From: Tiliqua scincoides
Taxonomy: Eukaryota; Chordata; Lepidosauria; Squamata; Scincidae
NCBI RefSeq assembly: GCF_035046505.1
Contig: NC_089826.1
Span: 77,678,754 to 77,742,753, forward strand
DNA length: 64,000 bases
Direction of reading: 5' to 3'
Shown here: piece after piece, positions 56,071 through 64,000 of the stretch
Layout of the letters: each line of letters opens with the position of its first letter
Numbering within the stretch: the first letter of the stretch is position 1
Translations under genes and position numbers: made by a program
The notes under the pieces: generated by a model
Databases searched by the model: none
What the model saw: the letters and a program-made list of their open reading frames with translations, nothing else
What the model was told of the DNA's origin: nothing

Positions 56071-57985
56071 CCAGACACATCCTTTGGATTATGCTATTAT
56101 ATGTTTTTAAAAGATTAGACATTTCGTGGAGGACAAGTCTATCAAAGAATACTAATCATGCTGTTTATATGCTATCTCCAGTTTCAGAGGTGGTACCTCT
56201 GTGAATACCACCTTCAGGGCAACCAATGGTAAAAGAGGGCTATTTCTTTTTCTCACCAGTTTACCTATTTTTGGCACAAACTTTCAGACTCCATGTATTA
56301 ATACTTTCTTGGGAGTAAAGTCTTTTCTGTTGAGGTCAATAGGATTTACTTTGACATAAACATGCACAGGGCTGGACTCTAAGACTGTAATGCTACAAAC
56401 ACCAAAAAGTGCATAACAGTGAACTCTGTGGGATTCAATTTCTAACTGGTCATGTTTAGAATCAGTTACGAATTTTGTTGCTTTGTATTCCTGTTCACCG
56501 TGTAAGATTTTTAGATTTGGAATTTCTTTTATTGACTGTATTGTTGGGTTCTTAACCATGCCTCAAGCATTGCCTATCATTTGCCCCATTAAACTTATAA
56601 AACAAAAAAAGTTTGTTGGTTTTTTTTTTATCTGTTGCTATAATCTCCCTGCATACTCGTCTTACACTGTCTCCCTCCTTAAAGGCTCAACAGGAAGTCA
56701 ACAGAAAAACTGTGATTGAATTTATTGAGCTGTGAAATAAAACCCATGCACCCCCATCCCACTCATCTCTTTGTCTTTCCACTAAGCATTCGCTTCACAA
56801 GTCCTTGCAGCAGGGAATAAGTTAAATGTGAAGCCAAAGTTTCATCCACTCTATGGGCCTTTCTAAAACTGCATACTGGAAATGGATACTGCCTTTCTCA
56901 CAATAGAGAATTGTGTTTACTATTGATTAGAGTTACTGATTAACTGCAAATTGTGAAGGCAGATAATCCATACTTTCAAAATCTGTTATTTTTTTATGTT
57001 GTCCTCTTCCTCCCAGGACTTCATGCCAGCTATTTTTGCTTTAACCAACACTTGCTTCTTGTCTTTCAGATGTTAATGCTTTTTAAAACCAGAACTGATT
57101 TGTTTACTGTGTCCTTCTGCAATGTCTAGTTCCGACTGATCTGGTTGTATTTGCTAAGTATTTATTGCAGGGATTAATAACAATAATCAACCCTCCTTCC
57201 TCCTCCACAGTAAAGGGAATGCTGGAAAGGCCTTGGTGTTCACTGTTGTATGTCCCATTCTTCTAAAAGTTTGGATGCCTCTTCCCGTTTTATTAACAAA
57301 TCAACACATTTTATTACCTACTTCTGATAAATTCAAAGCTTTCAGCACTCTTCATCACTAACACTCCAAAATGAGAACTATGAGCATGTCTGTGCAACAA
57401 ATGAGTTTACTTCTGTTTGGTGCAGTACTAAGGCCAAACCTCTACATTCAGAAAAAAGGATATGTTTCACTCCTCCTTGGGTTATACCACCTCAGAATGC
57501 AGAAATTGTATGCTGGAATGCACCGCCCCTCCCCCCCCAATAAAAATAACCACTGGGTTGTAGAAAACTAGCCCTTAGGTCAGACCCCTTTCTCCAGTGT
57601 ACTAGTTTTCCACAAGCAGGATAATTTTGACATGGGGCAGGCTCGAGAGGGGGGCAGGGAGTGTGGAGGATGTCTCCACCATTTCTTAACCCCCTACATG
57701 GGACTTTTCGGACTCACACTAGCAATTTTGCTCAAGCAGATCCAAGTAGCCCATTGAGGAGGCTGGGGTCTGACACAGGGAAAATTGTTCCCTTCCTCCG
57801 TGGAGACCTCCAGCCTACTGAATCCCAGCACTGGACACAGTGTAGGCTGTGCAATCCCGCTGTACCAGCACTGAATAGGATGGAATTGGCCATAAGTTTC
57901 TCTTTTATTTGGTCCTATTTGGACAATTTGTAACATTGCTCAGGATGTTAATTTCAATAATTCTTCATTTCACCCCAGTTGGTTT
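56071..57985. other. Non-coding stretch with possible MITE relics
   Basis: A degraded palindromic element lies near 56293-56390 (TTGGGAGTAAAGTC and GTCAATAGGATTTACTT). A diverged MITE-like block lies near 57690-57895. No gene is supported. Confidence 0.4.
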
Positions 57986-58385
57986 CCTTTATTATTATTT
58001 ATTTATTTATACAGGTATTTATATACCGCCTTTCTTTGGTCATCAGTTTTCTCCTCAGACTTTAATCCAAGGCAGTTTACATAGGCAGGCTGTTCTAAAC
58101 CCCCGTCGGGATTTTTACAATTGAATAGTTCTCGTCTTTCATAGAACTCCTCGTTCCAGCTGGATTCCTTCCCTGTCTGGCCTCTCTCTGGCCCTTTGCC
58201 TCCCACGCTCCACTTGACGGCAACTCCTCTTTACCACAGAAGGTCAGCTCATCAGTATATCAGCGTGTCGTCAGTTCTTGGGTACTTCCGGTTGTTTCGA
58301 ACTGGCTGCCTCAGATCTTCAGGCATACAAGGCAGCAGCTCTACCAACTGAGCCAGACCTCCTGCCCTTATCCCTGCTGCTCTTT
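57985..58385 (-). mobile_element. tRNA-derived SINE, minus strand
   Basis: On the minus strand it starts GGCAGGAGGTCTGGCTCAGT and TGGTAGAGCTGCTGCC, a tRNA-like head with an A box. CCAGTTCGAAAC follows as the B-box equivalent. It ends in a squamate SINE tail, AAAGGCGGTATATAAATACC, then AATAAATAAATAATAATAA. Its body differs from the Sauria-type copies at 16683 and 20217, so it is another SINE subfamily. Confidence 0.75.
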
Positions 58386-58389
58386 TTGT

Positions 58390-59258
58390 TTATTTTCACC
58401 CCATCTGGGCTTGATCTGGTATAGAATCTGATACCCTGTGACGTCAGTGATCTTTAATAGACTGGGCATGGCAGAATTTTGGCTTGAAACCCCCTTGAAG
58501 TGAGGGGTTTCCACATTCCTCTGAAGTGTTATTTCCTCTTTTTCCCTGGCTTTTGTCAGTGTCTCTCCCCCACCCTCATTAATTGCAAAGGTTCTGCCCA
58601 GAGTAAATTTTTATAGCTCAGTTAGAAAACCCTTCACAACTTGGGATTTATATTGGGCCTGACACAGCCTTAACAAGAGCTGCGCAAATGGCAGAGTACT
58701 TGAAACAAAAGGTTATCAAGCCTGTAATTTATTTGTTTAGACCATTTGCTGTACAAAAGAGTCCTCTTATCTTTTCTGGCTCCCTGAGTATATAGCAACA
58801 AGCCTGGGCTCTTTCAAAGTGATGTCTCACTTTCTGTGTCAGTCCCTTTCTTTTCTGTAGTTTTTTTTTTGTTTGCAAGGCAACTGGATATTGTTCTTTA
58901 GAAATGAGGATTTCACTGCCTTGCCCCCCCCCCCCAGCCTTCCTACCGCCTCTCCTGCAAATTCTCTACTGAAGCACATTTTGCCTTTTTCTATTCCCAT
59001 TCAGGGTGCTGAGAAGGAAAAAAAATGGGTAATGAACTCTATACACATGTTATTAGCAGAAAAGGACTTGAAACAGCAAAATGGAAAACTTAATCTCAAA
59101 GTTTTTAAAAAATAGAAAGTACTTAAATAAGAATCTCTTTTCTAATAGAGATATATTTTTTTTAGAAAATCAACTCATACTCACTTTCCTTAAAAATGAA
59201 TACATTCCTTAAAAAATGGAAATTGCTTGTCACCTGAAGCTGAAACAGTTGTAGGATA
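58390..59258. other. Non-coding stretch, nothing recognised
   Basis: A good acceptor-like tract ends at CCCATTCAG (59004), but no convincing exon follows. T and C runs lie near 58861 and 58924. Confidence 0.45.
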
Positions 59259-59262
59259 TATA

Positions 59263-59632
59263 GGGCAGCCCTCGGTATCCGCAGGAGTTCCGTTCCCAGA
59301 ACCCCTGCGGATACTGAAATTTGCAGTGTTCAAATAGGCAGATTTCTGGCCCCCTCAAGCCCTCCAGACATGACTGCAGCTGTGCTCCAATTGGGTCCAG
59401 AGGGCCGAAAAGCTTAACTTCTGGGTTTTGATCAAAGACTGGAAGTTGTGCTTTTTGGCCCTCTGAAGGTCTTAAAAGGCTGTCTGAGGGTCAGTTTCCC
59501 TGGTCCTCCAGACCTGACCAGAGCACAGCTCTGGTTGGATTTGGAGGCCTACAGGTGGCCCACCCTGCAGGATTGGAACCCACAGATATTCAAATCCAGA
59601 GTACCAAATCCATGGACACCAAGGACTGCCTG
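59263..59632. mobile_element. Tigger-like (MER2-style) element, TA duplication
   Basis: TA flanks both ends (59261-59262 and 59633-59634). The ends are GGGCAGCCCTCGGTATCCG and ATGGACACCAAGGACTGCCTG. The subterminal CCTGCGGATACTGAAATTTG and CACAGATATTCAAATCC pair match the style of MER2/Tigger ends. It has no transposase. Confidence 0.78.
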
Positions 59633-59744
59633 TAATACGTACATTGAGTGATGTGTGCAGAATTTCATGGGACCATTTTTATTGAGCTGATTTAAGAATA
59701 GGCATTATTTATTTCATTCTATCCAGTATTTTCTCTAATCTTAT

Positions 59745-60160
59745 GCTGGCTGGGTGCTGGCGAACCACACATTGCACAGGTGGAGGCTGTTTTACGGCAG
59801 TCGCAAAGCAGCCTTCATTGGAGTGTGCTGGCGGGGAGGCTGGAGCAGCTTCCTGTGTACCGCACAGGAGGTGGAATGGGGCAGTGAAAGGGCTGGGAGA
59901 GGGCAGGTTTGGCAGTGGTGGTGCATGCCAAATCCTGACCCCCTTCCTGAATCTAGTTCAACACGGACCTGCACCAGCAATTGAGCTGGCGCAGGTCTGG
60001 ATTGACCCATTATGGCTGCTGAGACTTAACTTGGGGCAAGGGAACGAATGCTTCTTTACCCTGAGGAAGCCACTGGCCAAAAATCCCTTGCAGGATATAG
60101 AAAACTGCACCAGCGTGGCTGCATCCCCACTCTGAAATTTAGTTAAGATTGGGCTCTAGG
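59745..60160. mobile_element. Probable longer Harbinger-like element
   Basis: GCTGGCTGGGTGCTGGCG at the left, and TTTAGTTAAGATTGGGCTCT at the right, the AATC-end style. The interior shares a CAAATCCTGACCCCCTTCC-like phrase and GGGGCAAGGGAACGAATG with the family. The left end is uncertain. Confidence 0.4.
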
Positions 60161-60495
60161 GAACTTAGGGTGGTTTTCAGAGGGTTCCCTGGAAGCCTTC
60201 TATCCGCAGTCTGACCAAACTGAGATGGACCTAGCTGTAATTCAAGGTATTTAAAAGTTACCTGAGGGTCTGCTTGGTCCCCTAACCTTGCCTGTCAATT
60301 GAAGTAACCTTCTGAGGTCCTTCTTCTGATGTTCCTCTCCTCAAAGATGAGGTGCATGCTTACTGGAGAGGGGATCCTCTCAGGGATGGTACTCAAACTC
60401 TGTAACTCATTCCTGAGACACTTGCATCTCAAATGTTTCCTGCTATCCTTTTGACACTTGTCAAACTTAGTCCTGTACTCATCGGTGTTTTAAGG

Positions 60496-60819
60496 CAGGC
60501 TCTTCCAAACCCTGGCCCGGGGGCTGGATCCAGGGTTTGGGGCTAGCCTTTCACTCCATGAGCAGAGCTTACTATTCCATCTCGGTGGGGCTCATCTTTT
60601 GAGCAGATTTGGGCACCAGGATGCCCTGGGTGGTCACCTCTGCCCACAGGTCCTGTTGCACAACCTTCTGGAACACCGGCAACAGACGTGACTGCCCACA
60701 GCTTCCCGGTGCCCTGATATACTCATAGGACAAGCCATGTGGAGGTGGAATGGAAATGCTGTGGTATGAACGGGGACCACATTTTTGGAACACGGTGGTC
60801 ACGAGTTTGGCAACCGCTG
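60496..60819. mobile_element. Non-autonomous hAT, TTTTAAGG/TTTTATGG TSD
   Basis: The ends are CAGGCTCTTCCAAAC and GTTTGGCAACCGCTG. The flanks TTTTAAGG (60488-60495) and TTTTATGG (60820-60827) match at 7 of 8 positions. 324 bp, no coding frame with motifs. Confidence 0.8.
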
Positions 60820-60827
60820 TTTTATGG

Positions 60828-61650
60828 TATTGTGTAGTGTGATGCTTTGTCCCCTTCATGCAAAATGTTTTTGTTGGCTACAGTTTTGTAGTATTTTAGT
60901 GTGTCTTCTTTTAGCTGTTTTTATTGATGCGTTATGTTTATTGATTGATGTGCTCCATAATAATCTTATTAGCCTTGAGACCTGTCTGTGATAAGGCGGA
61001 ATATAAATTCTTATAATAAATAAAGAGAATAGTCTTTGGAGCATCTTTTTGATGACTGTGTAATGGCCCAGTAATTCAGCAACCAATATATAGCTCAATT
61101 TTTAGAACCTCAGGCACTTTTACAGATAAAGTAGCAGCACACTGCATCAGAAGCCATTTAATGCAACTCTGCAAATTAAAAAAATGCCCATCATAGAATT
61201 AAATCTCATTTTTAAAATTCTTCTTGCTTTTCTCTGTCTTCTTCTGTGACTGTGAGAAAGATTAATTTCCTGCTTTGTTTTCCCTTTATTTTGCTTATTC
61301 AAAATAAGAAAGCAGAAAAGGAAACTGTGACTTTAAACAAAAAACTGCGGGTAATCTCCATTTTTGCACTCTGGTTATTCTGATGTTTGTCTATCCTGTC
61401 TTGGGAACTAAGGAATGGAAAATTTAACCACATCACAGAAGTTAGGATTATGTGAAATTTCTTGAGTGAAATCTCTTGAGTGATAGTCCAGTGACAGTCA
61501 CTGGACTAGTGAAATTTCACTAATCCGGTGACTGACAACCACTGTGCTGGGGCACATAGGTGTGCCACAAAAGATCCACAGGTGTGCCTGGAGAATTTGG
61601 AACATAGGGGTTGAAAGTAGCAGAAAAACTCTTCTGGGTTCTGCAGCCAG
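60828..61650. other. Mostly unrecognised non-coding stretch
   Basis: A SINE-type tail (AAGGCGGAATATAAATTC, then AATAAATAAA) lies near 60994-61024. Its head cannot be traced. A possible hAT fragment lies near 61545. No gene is seen. Confidence 0.4.
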
Positions 61651-61659
61651 GGAAACCAT

Positions 61660-62178
61660 CTGTGAGCCCAATCCTGTGCTCGGTGGCATGGGTCCATGCT
61701 GCTGAGCACAGTTGCAAATGTGCCGTAAGGCACATTTGTGGGGCTCAATGCCGGCCTCCCACCCGTGCTAGCCCAGCGCCAGCCGCTGCTGGGCTAGTGC
61801 CGGGCGGTCGCCCAGCTCCTGCGACTTGGCGGTCTCTGGGACCACCGAGCCGTGGAACAGTAGACGGGGGCAGGGGCGGGGAGGGGGTGTTCTGTGGAGG
61901 GGGAGGCCGGTGGGGGGTGGAGAGAGTGTGGAGGGAGGCCAGCTGGGGGGGCGGGGGAGGAGGATCTGCTGAGCTCCGCTCCACAGGATCCAGGGCACTC
62001 GTGGAGGGCTACGCACCCTACATGAGCACCTTTTCATTGCGGGGCTGCTTACCTTACTTGGGGGAAGGGGACAAATGTCCTCTTCTCCTGAGGGGCTTCC
62101 CGTGGTAGCGTGGGAGGCACTGGATTTGGCGGCAGCCATCCTCGGTGACGCCAAGCCTAGGCAGCTCAGGATTGGCCT
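61660..62178. mobile_element. Longer Harbinger-like non-autonomous element
   Basis: It begins GAGCCCAATCCTGTGCTCGG and ends near CAGGATTGGCCTGTG. It contains a GTGCCGTAAGGCACATTTGTGG near-palindrome and a very G-rich middle (61870-61970). It is the most GC-rich member of the family; the long frames inside are composition artefacts. Confidence 0.55.
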
Positions 62179-62310
62179 GTGTATTGTCTGTCCTTCTTCT
62201 GCAAGCTCTATGGAGAAGTTCCTCCAATTTCCTCTGATTTGCCCTAGGAGGCACCTCCAAATTCACTTCAGCTTTGTTTTAGCTGAAATTGGATAACAAC
62301 TGAGGGTATT

Positions 62311-62331
62311 CATGCATGCATGCATGCATGG
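62311..62331. repeat. (CATG)n short tandem repeat
   Basis: Five CATG-type units. Confidence 0.9.
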
Positions 62332-62375
62332 CATCTTCCTCATTGTAATTAAACTCTTTTTGCTTCCCCAAACAG

Positions 62376-62418
62376 CCTAGGAAAATGTTCGGTTTTCCAA
62401 AGGAAACCACAGAATACA
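62376..62418 (+). CDS. Candidate small internal exon (43 nt), unrecognised gene
   Basis: A pyrimidine-rich acceptor (CTTTTTGCTTCCCCAAACAG) ends at 62375, and a near-consensus donor ACA/GTAAGT follows 62418. Read in the frame that continues from the 46445 candidate, it gives PRKMFGFPKETTEY plus one base. I do not recognise it. A second frame is also open, which weakens the coding argument. It lies between a MITE-like element and a hAT. Confidence 0.25.
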
Positions 62419-62516
62419 GTAAGTGGAATATCCACTTCTCAGTGGATCTCAGTAATGTCTATATTTTGCAGTGGTATCTATAAAAATTTTAGGGATTAAT
62501 TTAGATCAGGAGCCTT

Positions 62517-62823
62517 CAAACTACGGCCTACAGGCCAGATCTGGTGCACCAAGAAAAGCGTTCAAGCAGAAAGTGGAAACCTTACTGTTCAGCCTTCCGC
62601 TTCCCGTTGTTGCACCTGATCTTTGTAGACACTCGTGCCGGGCAGTTGTTTCCCCCAGGAACTGGGTTGCAGAGCCTTTGGGGGCAATTGGTAGCAGAAG
62701 TGGCTGCCCGGTGCGAGTTTCTACAAAGATCAGGCATGATGATGCAAGGAGGTGGGGCAGATCCATAAGGCTTATTGCTGCCATGCCTGCAGTGTTCCGC
62801 GGGACGTACTTTGGAGGCCCCTG
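62517..62823. mobile_element. Non-autonomous hAT, decayed TSD
   Basis: The ends are CAGGAGCCTTCAAACTACGG and CGTACTTTGGAGGCCCCTG. It has an internal foldback: TGATCTTTGTAGACACTCGT is inverted near 62720 (GCGAGTTTCTACAAAGATCA). The flanks ATTTAGAT and ATTAGTTT no longer match well. Confidence 0.7.
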
Positions 62824-64000
62824 ATTAGTTTATAAGTATTCATTAAAGCAGCTACACTGAAGAACCTTCATGAGATCGAAGAACTTGATGTTAGGAATTC
62901 CGATATCAGGAAATCAGAACTTCATAATTAGAAGTATTTACTGGATAAAAAAAAGTATCTTGAGAACAGCAAATGGAGGAGATTTCAAAGTCAAGAAATA
63001 CATACTTTGGCTTCAAGTGGAAACCCCTTTGATTAATGCATTACTTTGAAAACTGCTTATTTGTATGAACTGGACACACTGTCCTTAGCAGGGCTGAAAT
63101 GTTGGAAGCTGGGAAACCAGAGTTAAAATGTAGTCTGAAACTTTCAGACCCCAACCATTGGATCAAGATTAATGGCCGGCTAGTCCGTGAGACAAAGGTG
63201 TAGCTAGTTAAAGACCACAGTGTTTCCAGCTACTGGATCCCAGTGCCCCGTGCCACAATGTTCTAGCTGTATATTCTCTCTTTTTTTAAGTTGGATTTTT
63301 CTATTTTACTGACAGTGGATGAAAATAAAACCAGTTGTTAACTAACAGGAGTCCTTATTTCCAGTCACCTGAGGGTCAATCTGCTCTTTTGCAAAGTTTT
63401 GTTCTTCCACAGAGTCAGCAAAAAAGGCAGCAGTTACAAAGGCTGGGATAGGGAAATTGTAGGGCAGCTTGTAGAAACAGGTTGTAGCTGGGAGGTGTTG
63501 CTACTATGGGTGCATCTTGTGCCAAGTGCCCATGTTGTCCAGGTTGGCCCTTGTTTCTTTCAATTTTGTCAATTTATGTTGTTCTTTTGCAGAGATAATA
63601 ACTTCTATGAATTCTCCTAGCGTTCTACTCTAATCAGCGCATGCTATTTTGTGTTATAAGTTGCATCGATAAAGCTGCAGTATATTATAGGAAGAGTTCT
63701 GATATGTAGATGCTACTGTCAGGGTTATGTCAGGGTTTCTTTGACTCAGATATGTTTCAAGCACTGTAAGGGAGAGGGAAAAAAGTACAGTATTTAGCTA
63801 TCAGTCTGAGTAGATTTTTCACCCATGGAATGAGCCCAGTTTCTCAATTTGCAAGATGAGTATGCAGACCAGTTCACTGAATGCTGGTTGAGTCATCCAT
63901 TTCGGCTTTTCCTTCCCTCATACCTCATATGTGCTGTTTTTGAAAAAGACAAAGGTACATGCATTTTTGTAATTAACTTATTTATCCTTCAACTTTTAAA
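62824..64000. other. Non-coding stretch with one weak exon candidate
   Basis: Apart from the splice-like interval at 63413, I see no gene or bounded repeat up to the window end. Confidence 0.45.
63413..63458 (+). CDS. Weak candidate exon (46 nt)
   Basis: A good acceptor (TTTTGTTCTTCCACAG) precedes 63413. Continuing the frame from 62418, the joined codon AAG is followed by SAKKAAVTKAGIGK with no stop. The donor ATT/GTAGGG is poor. It is listed only because the frame agrees with the two stronger candidates upstream. Confidence 0.15.

Noticed and set aside
58325-58385. A tRNA gene on the minus strand
   Set aside because: Only the A-box half looks tRNA-like, the cloverleaf does not close, and it is followed by a SINE body and tail.
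58976-59115. Exon starting after CCCATTCAG with GAEKEKKW
   Set aside because: Good acceptor, but the only nearby donor gives a 24-nt exon and the frame otherwise runs into low-complexity A-rich DNA.
61611-62154. A proline/glycine-rich protein of 128-165 residues
   Set aside because: G-rich interior of a Harbinger-like element; low-complexity translation in several frames.
1-64000. CRISPR arrays, operons, toxin genes or phage-like modules
   Set aside because: No regularly spaced direct repeats, no compact gene strings and no related protein motifs. The repeat content is that of a vertebrate genome.

Overview
The window is vertebrate nuclear DNA, most likely from a squamate reptile (lizard or snake). 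It is AT-leaning and intron- or intergene-like, and it is crowded with interspersed repeats typical of squamates: CR1-clade LINEs ending in an 8-base 3' repeat (TTCTTATG)n, tRNA-derived Sauria-type SINEs, a 5S-rRNA-derived SINE, an RTE-like LINE, many non-autonomous hAT elements, Tigger-like (TA-duplicating) elements, and Harbinger-like MITEs with 3-base TTA/TAA duplications. There is no bacterial-style gene organisation, no operon and no CRISPR array. No host gene is recognised with confidence.

Layout. 1-9 kb: non-coding sequence with a hAT copy (1247-1609), a Harbinger-like MITE (2053-2225), an RTE-like LINE fragment (2692-3602), two hATs 13 bp apart (4714-5397), and another MITE (7311-7489). 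9-12 kb: a cluster of three 5'-truncated CR1 copies, two head-to-tail on the minus strand and one inverted. 13-18 kb: MITEs, a tRNA-SINE, the 5S-SINE and a foldback hAT. 20-25 kb: a SINE carrying two hAT insertions, a CR1 copy with a long open reverse transcriptase frame, a CAGTGGCA-ended element, and a second RTE-like LINE fragment. 25-32 kb: a Tigger-like element split by a hAT, a 476-bp retroposon with an 11-bp target duplication, and a foldback hAT split by another hAT. 34-37 kb: a mosaic with a Tigger-like insertion and a minus-strand coiled-coil ORF that may be LINE ORF1. 39-46 kb: a MITE split by CR1, a further CR1 fragment, and a 1.46-kb hAT. 49-53 kb: a Tigger-like element and the longest CR1 copy, with about 700 codons open. 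55-63 kb: long Harbinger-like elements, a minus-strand SINE and three more DNA transposon copies.

Three short splice-bounded intervals on the plus strand (46445-46504, 62376-62418, 63413-63458) stay open in one continuous frame and could be small exons of an unrecognised host gene. This is weak evidence. The LINEs would supply reverse transcriptase in trans to the SINEs. The clearest link is a shared 3' tail of about 34 bases joining the RTE-like LINE and the 5S-SINE, with a diverged version on the 476-bp retroposon. The DNA transposons here appear to lack transposase genes and were presumably moved in trans.

I did not find a convincing undescribed biological system. The most informative signals are the shared retroposon tails, the central TA in nearly every hAT target duplication, and the recurring palindromic Harbinger-like elements.
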